Below are positions 25,776 through 35,678 of a DNA stretch of 64,000 bases, piece after piece. The notes under the pieces were generated by a model, which had not been told where the DNA came from, made no database searches, and saw only the letters and a list, made by a program, of their open reading frames with translations. The DNA comes from CAYXWM01 sp964468805 (lineage in GTDB: Bacteria; Bacillota; Clostridia; Lachnospirales; WRBF01). The stretch covers positions 92,244-156,243 of the forward strand of contig CAYXWM010000001.1 of assembly GCA_964468805.1 (NCBI GenBank), read 5' to 3'. A program made the translations under genes and the position numbers. Every line of letters begins with the position of its first letter. Position 1 is the first letter of the stretch.

Positions 25776-27212
25776 TTGGTTAATTTAAAACGACTTAAAC
25801 ATATGTCGTTAAGCATTAAGCTAAAGCTCTACTTTGCCGCCATACTACTGCCTTTGGCGGCACTGGTAATATTTCTGCTTATTTCAATGGTGGAATACAG
25901 CAAAAAATATAACCGGATTATTAGCAATGTTACCTCAGCAAGTGGTTTTAATTTTAATTTTAAACAGACTTTAGATTATAAAATGTATCAATACGTAGCA
26001 AGCGGAAAAGACCTTGACGAATTTCGACCTTTTTCCGATATTGATGAGGCTTTGCAATTGGTAAATACCTTGAAGCTGACAACCACAAAAAGCGAAAGCT
26101 TGGCTCTTATTTGGGATATGAGCCAATTTCTGAACAATCTTAGAGTCAGCGCCGAGGATATTTATAAAACTACCGGGTACGACAAGCGAATATCAATGCT
26201 CGAAAACAATGTTTATATACTTACCGAACTTATTAAGGATAGAATGTCCGAATACGTCTACCTGGAAACACGCCATTTGGCGGATTTGCAAAAGCTTACG
26301 CAAAGCGAAATTTTACACGCAATACAAATAATAATTATGACTTCCGTGGCTCTTATTTGTGTGCTGTGGCTTGTAACGGTTGGGATGGCAAACAGTATAA
26401 CACGCCCATTACAACAGCTTTGCGAAAGTACCAAAAAGATCGGTTCCGGCGATTTTACGATACGGCAAATAGAAAGCTCCAATAACGAAATCCAAAAATT
26501 GGGAGACAGCTTTGACCTTATGGCCGAACGCATACATACGCTTCTTAATGACGCAAAACAGGAACAAATAAACCTCCGCAAGACAGAGCTTAAACTTTTA
26601 CAGGCTCAAATCACGCCACATTTCCTTTACAATACGCTTGATACTATAATTTGGCTTTCGGAGGACGGAAAAAACAGCCAAGTAGTGGACGTGGTTACTT
26701 CCCTATCAAACTTTTTCCGCACTACTTTGAGCAGCGGTCGTGACTTTATCAGCATTCATGAAGAAATGGTACATATACGCAGTTATTTGGAAATACAGCA
26801 GGTGCGCTACAGGGATATTTTGGATTACCGTATTATTATTCCCGAGGAAATTTATGATTATCTAATTTTAAAGCTAACCTTACAGCCTATAGTGGAAAAT
26901 GCCCTTTATCACGGTGTTAAAAACAAGCGGGGCAAAGGCAATATAACTATTACCGGAACTCTAAAAAACGGTAACATTTATCTCGAAACAACAGATAATG
27001 GCAGAGGCATGAGCACAGAAGAAATGAACGATCTGATGGAATGCATTTGCGAACCCTTAAACAGATGTGAAAGTTTTGGGCTTAAAAATGTGAACGAACG
27101 TATAGCTTTAAATTACGGTAAGGAATATGGATTATACATAGAAAGTACTCTGGGTGTAGGTACAAAGGTCACCGTTATTATTCCGGCTCAAAAAAATATA
27201 CAAAAATCGTAA
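25776..27212 (+). CDS. YesM-type sensor histidine kinase
   Basis: The protein has 478 residues. Membrane helix 1 (~17-38, LYFAAILLPLAALVIFLLI), an extracellular sensor of ~145 residues, helix 2 (~185-207) and a HAMP segment (SITRPLQQLCESTKKIGSGDF) are followed by the His_kinase domain with the phosphorylated His in LLQAQITPHFLYNTLDTI and a HATPase (LQPIVENALYHGV; DNGRGM). The start is TTG at 25776 with GGGGAGGAG upstream; the next ATG at 25803 lacks a binding site. It probably senses an extracellular sugar or oligosaccharide, given the arabinan setting, possibly through the adjacent substrate-binding protein. Confidence 0.87.
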   Translation: MVNLKRLKHMSLSIKLKLYFAAILLPLAALVIFLLISMVEYSKKYNRIISNVTSASGFNFNFKQTLDYKMYQYVASGKDLDEFRPFSDIDEALQLVNTLKLTTTKSESLALIWDMSQFLNNLRVSAEDIYKTTGYDKRISMLENNVYILTELIKDRMSEYVYLETRHLADLQKLTQSEILHAIQIIIMTSVALICVLWLVTVGMANSITRPLQQLCESTKKIGSGDFTIRQIESSNNEIQKLGDSFDLMAERIHTLLNDAKQEQINLRKTELKLLQAQITPHFLYNTLDTIIWLSEDGKNSQVVDVVTSLSNFFRTTLSSGRDFISIHEEMVHIRSYLEIQQVRYRDILDYRIIIPEEIYDYLILKLTLQPIVENALYHGVKNKRGKGNITITGTLKNGNIYLETTDNGRGMSTEEMNDLMECICEPLNRCESFGLKNVNERIALNYGKEYGLYIESTLGVGTKVTVIIPAQKNIQKS

Positions 27213-27271
27213 AAAAATACACCTGATTTGTATTTACGTAATTTTATCAACTTAATTCATAAATATCCTCA

Positions 27272-27299
27272 TTGATACAGTTGAGAAAACATTTATAAT
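27272..27299 (+). promoter_or_regulatory. Sigma-A promoter of sugar transporter operon
   Basis: TTGATA (27272-27277), a 16-base spacer and TATAAT (27294-27299) lie 67 bases before the substrate-binding protein ATG, which has GGAGGA at ~27355. Confidence 0.6.
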
Positions 27300-27366
27300 A
27301 TTAATTGCAAGAGGAAGTAATCAATAATGCTCTCAAAGCATATCGAATCGATAGGAGGATTTAACA

Positions 27367-28404
27367 ATGAAAAAATTCTTTTGCTGTTTATTAACCGTTA
27401 CTCTTCTTATTACAGCTTTATCCGGATGTACACAACCACCCACAGCTCAAGTTGATTCTCAACAACAACCGACCCAATCTGCTGAAGTCCAAAACCCATC
27501 TCAATCTTCAGGCAGTCTTATTACTGTTGGCTATGCTCAAGTAGGTGCAGAATCCGACTGGCGTACCGCCAACACAAAATCCTTTAAAGACACTTTCACC
27601 GAAGCAAACGGCTATAAGCTGATTTTCGACGACGCACAACAAAAACAAGAAAATCAGATTAAGGCTATACGTAACTTTATACAACAAGGCGTAGATTACA
27701 TAGTTTTGGCACCGGTTGTTGAAACAGGCTGGGAAACTGTTTTGGGAGAAGCCAAACAAGCAGGTATTCCTGTAATTCTTTCAGATCGTATGGTTAGCGT
27801 AACCGACGATTCACTCTACACTTGCTGGGTAGGCGGTAACTTCCTTAAAGAAGGACATGACGCCGGCGATTGGCTTGCAAATCATTTAAAGAAGCTTAAC
27901 AGAGACACCGAAGAAATTAACATAGTTTTACTCCAAGGTACTATCGGTGCATCTGCTCAAGTAGGGCGTACTCAAGGTTTTGAAGAAAAACTTGCCGAAC
28001 ATTCAAACTGGAAACTGTTGGCTAAACAAACAGGCGAGTTCACTCAAACTAAAGGTCAAGAGGTTATGGAATCTTTCCTCAAGGCTTACCCCAAAATTGA
28101 TGTAGTTGTTGCGGAAAACGATAACATGGCTTTCGGTGCAATTGATGCTATTAAAGCCGTTGGTAAAGTACCCGGCAAAGATATTATAATTGTTTCCTAT
28201 GATGCAGTTAAAGCGGCATTCGAGTCTATGATTAAAGGCGACATGAACTGCTCCGTAGAATGTAACCCGCTTCATGGACCTCGTGTAGCTGAAATTATTA
28301 AACAGCTTGAAGAAGGTAAAAATGTTGACAAAATTCAGTACGTTGCAGAACTTGTTTACGATCAAGATAACGCAGCAGCTGAATTGCCTAAGCGTTTATA
28401 TTAA
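27367..28404 (+). CDS. YtfQ-like sugar-binding lipoprotein of ABC transporter
   Basis: The protein has 345 residues. A lipoprotein signal (LLITALSGC, Cys ~21) is followed by a Ser/Gln/Pro tether and a type I periplasmic-binding fold. Residues GYAQVGAESDWRTANTKS, AQQKQENQIKAIRNFIQQGV and VLAPVVETGWETVL follow the E. coli galactofuranose-binding protein YtfQ very closely, and YtfQ also accepts arabinose. A strong terminator directly after the gene would make this protein more abundant than the membrane parts. Given araA and araD downstream, L-arabinose or arabinofuranose is the likely ligand (inference). Confidence 0.88.
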   Translation: MKKFFCCLLTVTLLITALSGCTQPPTAQVDSQQQPTQSAEVQNPSQSSGSLITVGYAQVGAESDWRTANTKSFKDTFTEANGYKLIFDDAQQKQENQIKAIRNFIQQGVDYIVLAPVVETGWETVLGEAKQAGIPVILSDRMVSVTDDSLYTCWVGGNFLKEGHDAGDWLANHLKKLNRDTEEINIVLLQGTIGASAQVGRTQGFEEKLAEHSNWKLLAKQTGEFTQTKGQEVMESFLKAYPKIDVVVAENDNMAFGAIDAIKAVGKVPGKDIIIVSYDAVKAAFESMIKGDMNCSVECNPLHGPRVAEIIKQLEEGKNVDKIQYVAELVYDQDNAAAELPKRLY

Positions 28405-28434
28405 TTATAACGGTAAAAAACTCAATGTCAGAGT

Positions 28435-28475
28435 GAGCCGGAAGCAGCCATGCGGCGGCTTTCCGGCTCTTTTTA
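28435..28475 (+). terminator. Intra-operon terminator after binding protein
   Basis: GAGCCGGAAGC pairs with GCTTTCCGGCTC across an inner AGCC/GGCT stem (28435-28469), then T5. Partial read-through would set a high binding-protein to permease ratio. Confidence 0.8.
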
Positions 28476-28513
28476 TGCCATTTTCATATTAATTAAACTA
28501 ACGTGATTATATA

Positions 28514-28652
28514 TATACTTAATTTAGAGTAAAGCAGTAACAAAAGCGTATATTTGTAGTGGTGAGCGACCGGTGTTTTTTTATAAAAAACACAAGAGCG
28601 AACCGTTTACGAAGAATAGCTTTTGTTACTATTCCTAATGCAATTAAGTATA
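28514..28652. mobile_element. MITE family 1, copy 2 (139 bp)
   Basis: The terminal inverted repeats are about 34 bp: TATACTTAATT, a variable 12 bp and GTAACAAAAGC, mirrored at the right end. The interior has a terminator-like GTGTTTTTT/AAAAAACAC hairpin and the shared word GAGCGAACCGTTTAC. It lies between the binding-protein and ATPase genes of the transporter. There is no coding capacity. Confidence 0.75.
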
Positions 28653-28763
28653 GTCTGATTTTGCAAAGTGAATTAAATTCCGAAGAAGTTTTCCCAATTC
28701 GATGAGAATTAGTTTATTTTTTGTATGTTTATTAATTAACGTAAATATAAAGGTGGGAAAGGT

Positions 28764-30317
28764 ATGGCAAAAGAAATTTTAAAGATGCGCGGAATCTGTA
28801 AAAACTTTCCCGGTGTTAAAGCTTTGGATAATGTGGACTTTACCCTTTGCGCCGGAGAAATACATGCACTTATGGGTGAAAACGGAGCCGGAAAGTCAAC
28901 CTTAATTAAAGTGCTTACGGGGGTTGAGGAGCTGGAAAAAGGTGAGATTAGGATATCCCGCTCACCAAACCCCATTATAAATCACTTTCCTCAGGAGGCT
29001 CAAGCTAACGGCATAAGCACTGTTTATCAAGAGGTTAACCTTTGTCCCAACCTTTCTGTGGCGGAAAATATTTTTATTGGGCGAGAGCCGATGAAGATGG
29101 GGCGTATTGATTGGAAAACAATGAATATTCAAGCTGCCAAAGTTCTTATGGACTTGAATATAGACATAGATGTAACAATGCCGCTGGAAAACTATTCGGT
29201 TGCTATACAGCAAATGGTTGCCATTGCAAGAGCGGTTGATGTTTCCTGTGATACATTAATTTTAGATGAACCCACATCCAGCCTTGACGAAAACGAGGTA
29301 GAAAAGCTGTTTGCAGTAATGAATAAGCTAAAAGCACAAGGCAAAGGCATTATATTTATCACCCACTTTTTGGAGCAGGTTTATAAGGTTTGCGACAAAA
29401 TTACGGTTTTGCGTAACGGTAAACTGGTAGGCGAATATTCAGTTGAAAACCTACCAAGAGTACAGCTGGTTGCAAAAATGATGGGTAAAGAATTTGACGA
29501 CTTGGCGGCTATTAAAAACACGGATTACCAAAATGCAGGTGACGAACAAAGAGACGTTTTAATAGATGCACGAAATTTATATAAAGGCGGCACAATAAAG
29601 CCTTTTGATTTTGATATTCACAAAGGCGAGGTCGTTGGGCTTACAGGACTTTTAGGCTCGGGGCGTTCTGAACTTGTTCGTACAATATTCGGTGCGGAAA
29701 AGCCGGACGGCGGCGAACTGTATGTAAAAGGTCAAAAAGTAAATTTTAACGCACCTATTGATGCTATAAAGCTGGGGCTTGCCTATTTGCCCGAAAATCG
29801 TAAGGATGAAGGTATAGTAGCCGACCTTTCCGTAAGGGAAAATATGATGCTTGCTTTACAGGCTAAAAGAGGTGTTTTGAACCTTATAAGTTATAAAGAG
29901 CAGGAAGAACTTACACAAAAATATATAGAAATGCTGCAAATTAAAACAGCTTCTATAGAAACTCCCATTAAACAGCTTAGCGGCGGCAATCAACAAAAGG
30001 TAATATTGGGCCGTTGGCTTCTTACAAATCCGGACTTTTTAATTCTGGATGAGCCTACACGGGGTATAGATGTAGGTACGAAAACTGAAATACAAAAGCT
30101 TATTTTACGTCTTGCCGGAGAAGGTATGTCTGTTGTTTTTATTTCATCCGAGATAGAAGAAATGTTGCGTACGGTAAGCCGCATAGGCGTTATGAGGGAT
30201 CATGAAAAGGTAGGCGAACTTTCCGGCGACCGGCTTTCACAGGAACATATAATGCAGGCTATAGCCGGTATGAAAAGAGAACTTGACGAGCAGAATGGGG
30301 AGTTAATAAATGTATAA
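28764..30317 (+). CDS. YtfR-like sugar ABC transporter, tandem ATPase subunit
   Basis: The protein has 517 residues and two ABC domains, as in all monosaccharide (CUT2-type) importers. Domain 1 has Walker A GENGAGKST and Walker B LILDEPTSSLDENE. Domain 2 has the usual degenerate Walker A (GLLGSGRSEL), signature LSGGNQQKV and Walker B LILDEPTRGIDVG. The gene overlaps the first permease gene by 8 bases. It is separated from its binding protein by 359 bases holding a terminator and a MITE. It energises uptake of the sugar delivered by the YtfQ-like lipoprotein. Confidence 0.92.
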   Translation: MAKEILKMRGICKNFPGVKALDNVDFTLCAGEIHALMGENGAGKSTLIKVLTGVEELEKGEIRISRSPNPIINHFPQEAQANGISTVYQEVNLCPNLSVAENIFIGREPMKMGRIDWKTMNIQAAKVLMDLNIDIDVTMPLENYSVAIQQMVAIARAVDVSCDTLILDEPTSSLDENEVEKLFAVMNKLKAQGKGIIFITHFLEQVYKVCDKITVLRNGKLVGEYSVENLPRVQLVAKMMGKEFDDLAAIKNTDYQNAGDEQRDVLIDARNLYKGGTIKPFDFDIHKGEVVGLTGLLGSGRSELVRTIFGAEKPDGGELYVKGQKVNFNAPIDAIKLGLAYLPENRKDEGIVADLSVRENMMLALQAKRGVLNLISYKEQEELTQKYIEMLQIKTASIETPIKQLSGGNQQKVILGRWLLTNPDFLILDEPTRGIDVGTKTEIQKLILRLAGEGMSVVFISSEIEEMLRTVSRIGVMRDHEKVGELSGDRLSQEHIMQAIAGMKRELDEQNGELINV

Positions 30318-31350
30318 GAACACTGTAAAAAAAATTATGGGTTACAAGTTGTTTTTTCCCTTGGTATGCCTTGCTCTTGTATTACTTTTTAACGTAATAA
30401 AAACGCCGGACTTTTTTAATATAACCATTAAAAACGGCGTACTTTACGGCTATATGGTTGATATTATTAACCGCTCCGGTGAACTTGTAATTTTGGCGGT
30501 CGGTATGACTTTGGTTGTTGCCGCTTCTGCAGGTGCGGATATTTCGGTAGGAGCTGTAAGTGCTGTTTCCGGTGCCGTTTGTATATTTGCCCTTGGCTCG
30601 AGCAGTACATATCAAATACCTTATGTTTTCGGTTTATTACTGGGAATACTGTCCGGTGCGATTTGCGGAGCATGGAACGGCTTTTTGGTTGCTAAATTGA
30701 AAATACAGCCAATGGTTGCCACGCTTATTTTGTTTACTGCCGGCAGAGGTGTTGCCCAGCTTATTACCCAGGGGCAAATACTGTACGTGCGTGAGGAAAG
30801 CTATAAAACCCTTGGTGCGTTTATCCCCGGTATCCCTTTGCCTACGCCGGTTTTTGTGGCGGCAATCGTTGTTATCGTAACTCAGATTATTTTGAAAAAG
30901 ACTGCTTTGGGGCTGTATATACAGTCTGTGGGTATAAACAAGAAAACAAGTCGCATTGTGGGGCTAAATTCCAATTTGATTATATTTTTGACATATACCT
31001 TTTGCGGAATTTGTGCAGGTATTGCCGGTCTTATTATTACATCACGGGTATACTCCATTGATGCCAACAACGCAGGTTTAAACCTAGAACTTGATGCCAT
31101 TCTTGCGGTAGCCCTTGGCTCAAACAGCCTTGGCGGAGGAAAATTTACGCTTGCCGGCAGCGTAATAGGAGCAATTACAATTCAAGCACTCACCACTTCT
31201 CTTTACGCTATGAAGGTTACAGCCGACCAGCTGCCCATTTATAAAGCAATAGTGGTAATTATCATTGTTTCTTTGCAATCACCCGAACTTAGGAAGTATT
31301 TTAGCCAAATAAGAAGCAAGTTTTCAAGCAGAAAGCAGGTGGCTGCATGA
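30310..31350 (+). CDS. YtfT-like sugar ABC transporter permease
   Basis: The protein has 346 residues and eight to ten hydrophobic helices of the branched-chain/ribose permease family. The family signature includes GMTLVVAASAGADISVGAV and, near the C-terminus, LDAILAVALGSNSLGGGKF. It is translationally coupled to the ATPase gene in front and overlaps the second permease by 4 bases (ATGA). Two different permease genes, as here, are the hallmark of the ytfQRT-yjfF arrangement, in which the permeases form a heterodimer. Confidence 0.9.
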   Translation: MYKNTVKKIMGYKLFFPLVCLALVLLFNVIKTPDFFNITIKNGVLYGYMVDIINRSGELVILAVGMTLVVAASAGADISVGAVSAVSGAVCIFALGSSSTYQIPYVFGLLLGILSGAICGAWNGFLVAKLKIQPMVATLILFTAGRGVAQLITQGQILYVREESYKTLGAFIPGIPLPTPVFVAAIVVIVTQIILKKTALGLYIQSVGINKKTSRIVGLNSNLIIFLTYTFCGICAGIAGLIITSRVYSIDANNAGLNLELDAILAVALGSNSLGGGKFTLAGSVIGAITIQALTTSLYAMKVTADQLPIYKAIVVIIIVSLQSPELRKYFSQIRSKFSSRKQVAA

Positions 31351-32450
31351 AATCCATAATAAAGCTTTCTAACAAAACAAGTTTTTTGCTTATTATAACT
31401 ATTGCTCTTTTTGTGATTATGTACGGAACAGGCACAATTGTATTTGCAGATAAAAACTTCGGAAATTTACAAGTGTTTCTTAACTTATTCATAAGCAACG
31501 CCGGTTTAATAACAGCGGCTATGGGTATGACAATGGTTTTAATTACAGGCGGTATTGATATATCTGTAGGCTCTGTAGTAGGTGTTACCTGCATGATGCT
31601 TGCCTGGATGATGGAAAAGCAAGGTATTGATGTTGGTACGGCTACAGCAATAGTGCTTATTTTCGGCATAGTATTTGGTTTTGTGCAAGGTTTTTTGGTG
31701 GCATATCTAAAAATTCAGCCGTTTATTGTAACGCTGGCGGGTATGTTCTTTGCCAGGGGTCTTACGGCTGTTATCAGTTCAGAGATTATAAGTATATCCA
31801 ATAAATCCTTTTTGTCACTTGCCAACATGAGGTTATACTTGCCCTTCGGCGCAACTGTAAACCGGAAGGGAGAGCTTATTTATCCGTATATTTACCCAAG
31901 CGTAATTATTGCTTTGCTTGTAATGTTTATACTGTTTTACGTGCTTAAATACAGTAAATTCGGTAGGTCGGTTTATGCCGTGGGCGGTAACGAGCAGTCT
32001 GCTTTGCTTATGGGGCTTAATGTACGCAAGATTAAACTTTGGGTGTATGTAATAAACGGTTTTATTGCTTCTCTCGCCGGTTTCGTTTTCTGCCTTAATT
32101 CCAGCGGAGGCTTTGTTGAGCAAGCAAGAGGGTTTGAAATGGAAGCCATTGCTTCAGCCGTAATCGGCGGTACTTTGCTTACGGGCGGCGTGGGTAACGT
32201 AATAGGAAGCTTGTTCGGTGTATTAATAAAAGGCACTATAGAAACGTTTATAACCTTTAACGGTACACTTTCCTCTTGGTGGACAAAAATTCTGATAGCG
32301 GCGTTGCTGTGCTTTTTCATTGTAATCCAAAGCATCTTTAAAAAGACAACTAATATTAAAAAGAAAATTAGCAAAACAAATATTAATAAAACGAATACAG
32401 GCAAGCCAAATATTGATGAGTTTTCTCTTGCCGGTACTAAGAAAGAGTAA
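31347..32450 (+). CDS. YjfF-like sugar ABC transporter permease
   Basis: The protein has 367 residues and is the second permease of the same family: GMTMVLITGGIDISVGSVVG, LKIQPFIVTLAGMFFARG and AIASAVIGGTLLTGGVGNV. The last ~40 residues are a Lys/Asn/Thr-rich tail (KKTTNIKKKISKTNINKTN) that goes beyond the family's usual end. It is coupled to the first permease by ATGA. It likely pairs with that permease in the membrane as a heterodimer. Confidence 0.88.
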   Translation: MKSIIKLSNKTSFLLIITIALFVIMYGTGTIVFADKNFGNLQVFLNLFISNAGLITAAMGMTMVLITGGIDISVGSVVGVTCMMLAWMMEKQGIDVGTATAIVLIFGIVFGFVQGFLVAYLKIQPFIVTLAGMFFARGLTAVISSEIISISNKSFLSLANMRLYLPFGATVNRKGELIYPYIYPSVIIALLVMFILFYVLKYSKFGRSVYAVGGNEQSALLMGLNVRKIKLWVYVINGFIASLAGFVFCLNSSGGFVEQARGFEMEAIASAVIGGTLLTGGVGNVIGSLFGVLIKGTIETFITFNGTLSSWWTKILIAALLCFFIVIQSIFKKTTNIKKKISKTNINKTNTGKPNIDEFSLAGTKKE

Positions 32451-32540
32451 TCTGTAATTACTATTGCTAACGTTAGGTTAATAGGTGATTTTCCTCAATT
32501 TCAGTCAAACTCACATGACTTATGCAAGGAGTTGAAAAAA

Positions 32541-34145
32541 ATGAGCGAAGCAGTAAAGCAAGCCATAAACCTGGGGCAAACCGCGCTTGGTTTGGAACTG
32601 GGTTCAACACGTATTAAAGCTGTATTAATAGGCTTAGACCACTCTACGCTGGCAAGCGGCAGCCATGAATGGGAAAATCGCTTTGAAAACGGCGTATGGA
32701 CGTACAGCCTTGACAGTGTATGGTCGGGGATACAAGAGTGCTATAAATCTTTGGCTGATGAGGTGCGTAAGAATTACGGCGTTGAGCTTACAACAATAGG
32801 CAGTATAGGTTTTTCCGGAATGATGCACGGCTATCTGGTGTTCGATAAGGAGGTCAATCAACTTGTGCCTTTCCGAACATGGCGTAACACTATAACCGAA
32901 AAAGCCGCAGAAGAATTAACGGAACTGTTCGGCTTTAATATTCCGCAACGTTGGAGTATAGCACATTTACGACAGGCTATGCTCAACAAGGAGGAACACG
33001 TTCCGCAAATAAGGCAAATTACTACTCTTGCCGGTTATGTACATTATATGCTGACAGGAAGGCATGTACTCGGCGTTGGAGAAGCATCGGGTATGTTTCC
33101 TATAGACAGCAGTACTTGCAACTATAACGAAAATATGACAGCTTTATTTGACGAAAAGCTAAAGGAGGCAGATTTACCCTACACTTTAGACGATATTATG
33201 CCAAAGGTTCTTTGTGCCGGTGAAAACGGAGGAACCCTTACAGAACCGGGAGCAAAGCTTATGGATCCTACAGGCAAATTAAAAGCCGGTATACCGCTTT
33301 GCCCGCCGGAAGGTGACGCCGGAACGGGCATGGTAGCAACAAACAGCATAACTGAACGCACAGGAAACGTTTCTGCCGGTACATCGATTTTTGCAATGGT
33401 CGTGCTGGAAAAGCCGCTTTCAAAGTGCTACCCCGAAATAGATATGGTTACAACACCGGCTGGCAGTGCCGTTGCTATGGTTCACTGTAACAACTGTACG
33501 TCGGACATTAACGACTGGGCAGACATCTTTTGCCGGTTTTCCGATAAAATAGGTTTTCCTCTCAATAGAGGGCAGGTACTTACCGCAATGTTTGAAGAAG
33601 CACTTACCGGAGACTGTGACTGCGGCGGCTTATTCGCTTGCAACTATCTTTCCGGTGAGCATTTAACGGGCTTCACTGAGGGCAGACCGCTTTTTGTGCG
33701 TACTGCAAAGTCAGAGTTTAACTTTGCCAACTTTTCTCGAGTACATATTTATTCGGCAATAGCTACCCTTAAAATCGGAATGGATTTATTGATACAAAGC
33801 GAAAATGTTCAGCTTAAACAGCTTTTGGCACACGGCGGTTACTTTAAAACTAAGGGTGTGGGTCAGCGGATAATGGCGGCGGCTATAGGCGTTCCCGTTG
33901 CGGTTATGGAAACAGCGGCAGAGGGCGGCTCATGGGGCATGGCTGTACTTGCGGCGTATATGAAAAACGGTAACGGTAAATGTTTGGAAAAATACCTTGA
34001 GGAATACGTATTTGCAAATGCAGAGGTTAGCGTAGTACAGCCCGATAATGAGGAAAGAAAAGGATTTACCGAATTTATTGAAAGATACAAGACAGGGCTT
34101 AATATAGAACGTACAGCCATTGAATCAATTGTTGATAGAAATTAG
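32541..34145 (+). CDS. FGGY-family kinase, probable L-ribulokinase (non-AraB type)
   Basis: The protein has 534 residues and an FGGY fold: LGLELGSTRIKAVLIGLD, GFSGMMHGYLVFDKE, SAGTSIFAMVVLEK and the C-terminal ETAAEGGSWGMAVLAAY. It is unlike classical AraB and closer to the xylulokinase-like kinases that replace it in bifidobacteria and many Clostridia. Position directly before araA and araD makes L-ribulokinase the best reading. The ATG at 32541 has AAGGAG 9 bases upstream; the TTG at 32532 is too close. Function is by context, not tested. Confidence 0.8.
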   Translation: MSEAVKQAINLGQTALGLELGSTRIKAVLIGLDHSTLASGSHEWENRFENGVWTYSLDSVWSGIQECYKSLADEVRKNYGVELTTIGSIGFSGMMHGYLVFDKEVNQLVPFRTWRNTITEKAAEELTELFGFNIPQRWSIAHLRQAMLNKEEHVPQIRQITTLAGYVHYMLTGRHVLGVGEASGMFPIDSSTCNYNENMTALFDEKLKEADLPYTLDDIMPKVLCAGENGGTLTEPGAKLMDPTGKLKAGIPLCPPEGDAGTGMVATNSITERTGNVSAGTSIFAMVVLEKPLSKCYPEIDMVTTPAGSAVAMVHCNNCTSDINDWADIFCRFSDKIGFPLNRGQVLTAMFEEALTGDCDCGGLFACNYLSGEHLTGFTEGRPLFVRTAKSEFNFANFSRVHIYSAIATLKIGMDLLIQSENVQLKQLLAHGGYFKTKGVGQRIMAAAIGVPVAVMETAAEGGSWGMAVLAAYMKNGNGKCLEKYLEEYVFANAEVSVVQPDNEERKGFTEFIERYKTGLNIERTAIESIVDRN

Positions 34146-34218
34146 TTAAGTCAAGTTAAAGAGAATCATATTCTTTGCAATTTATATCAAACTCACAATA
34201 ACATCCGGAGGTATAGAT

Positions 34219-35673
34219 ATGGAATTTTGGTTTATAACAGGCTCACAGCACCTTTACGGTGAGGAAACACTTAAACAGGTAGCGGTAAACAGCAGGCACA
34301 TGGTTGAAGTACTTTCAAAAAAACTGCCATTTCCTATTGTTTGGAAAGAAACGGTTACAACTCCCCAAGCCATAACAGATACTATAGAGGAAGCAAACTT
34401 TGACAAAAACTGTGCAGGCATAATTACATGGATGCATACATTCAGTCCGTCAAAGATGTGGATTGCAGGGCTTACAAGCCTTAAAAAGCCCTATTGCCAC
34501 TTACATACACAATTTAACAGGGAAATACCCTTTGACACAATTGACATGGACTTTATGAACCTAAACCAAGCGGCACACGGCGACAGGGAACACGGATTTA
34601 TAGGTGCAAGGTTACGTCTGCCGAGAAAAATTGTTGTGGGTTATTGGGAAAACGATGACGTCCGGGAAAAAATAGCTGATTTTATGCGAGTTGCAGTTGG
34701 CTATAACTTCTCAAAAACACTAAAAGTAGCACGTTTCGGCGACAATATGAGAGAAGTTGCCGTAACCGAAGGTGACAAAGTAGAAGCACAAATAAAGCTG
34801 GGTTGGTCTGTTAATTATTATCCTGTAGGCGATTTGGTTGAATATATAAATGCCGTAACACCCCAAGAATTGGAAGAAGTATATTGCAAATGCATAGATA
34901 AATACACTTTAGCTACGGATAATGTTAAAGCGGTTAAAGAGCAAATTAAGTATTATGTAGCTATGAAAAAATTCCTTGAAACTAAGGGTTGCAATGCCTT
35001 TACAAACACCTTTGAGGACTTGCACGGAATGAAGCAACTGCCCGGTTTGGCTACCCAGATGCTTATGGCAGACGGCTACGGCTACGGCGGCGAGGGCGAC
35101 TGGAAAACATCGGCACTTACGTCTGTTATCAAGAAGATGAGCCAAGGACTTTCCGGAGGTACTTCCTTTATGGAGGATTACACCTATCATTTGTCTGTGG
35201 GCAACGAAATGATTTTAGGGGCACATATGTTGGAGGTTTGCCCCACTATAGCCTCCGATAAACCCCGCATAGAGGTTCAACCCCTTGGAATAGGCGGCAA
35301 AGAACCGCCGGCTCGTTTAAAATTCAACGGTTCAAAGGGTAAAGCCGTATGCGTAAGCTTGGTTGACATGGGCGGTCGTATGAGGCTTATTGTAACTGAT
35401 GTTGAGGCTGCAGAGCCTATACAAAACATGCCTAATCTGCCTGTGGCAAGCGTTATGTGGAGACCGCTGCCAAACCTTGAAATCGCAGCGGAAGCGTGGA
35501 TATTATGCGGCGGTGCTCACCATACAACTATGAGCTATGCTGTTACAGCCGAGCATATGCGTACATTGGCTGAATTTTGGGGTATCGAATTTATACATAT
35601 AGGCAGCCATACCTCTATAAATGAACTTAAAAAAGAGCTTATGTACAATGATATATATTATAAGTTGAGGTAG
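34219..35673 (+). CDS. araA: L-arabinose isomerase
   Basis: The protein has 484 residues, close to the family's ~500. It interconverts L-arabinose and L-ribulose in the cytoplasm. Diagnostic parts are FWFITGSQHLYGEETL at the start, GIITWMHTFSPSKMWIAGL, the metal/catalytic GEGDWKT (Glu ~293), TSFMEDYTYH (Glu ~320), GAHMLEVCP (His ~337) and GGAHHTTMSY (His ~435), matching E. coli Glu306, Glu333, His350 and His450. A CGGAGG site precedes the ATG. It is only 5 bases from araD. Confidence 0.97.
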   Translation: MEFWFITGSQHLYGEETLKQVAVNSRHMVEVLSKKLPFPIVWKETVTTPQAITDTIEEANFDKNCAGIITWMHTFSPSKMWIAGLTSLKKPYCHLHTQFNREIPFDTIDMDFMNLNQAAHGDREHGFIGARLRLPRKIVVGYWENDDVREKIADFMRVAVGYNFSKTLKVARFGDNMREVAVTEGDKVEAQIKLGWSVNYYPVGDLVEYINAVTPQELEEVYCKCIDKYTLATDNVKAVKEQIKYYVAMKKFLETKGCNAFTNTFEDLHGMKQLPGLATQMLMADGYGYGGEGDWKTSALTSVIKKMSQGLSGGTSFMEDYTYHLSVGNEMILGAHMLEVCPTIASDKPRIEVQPLGIGGKEPPARLKFNGSKGKAVCVSLVDMGGRMRLIVTDVEAAEPIQNMPNLPVASVMWRPLPNLEIAAEAWILCGGAHHTTMSYAVTAEHMRTLAEFWGIEFIHIGSHTSINELKKELMYNDIYYKLR

Positions 35674-35678
35674 ATAAT

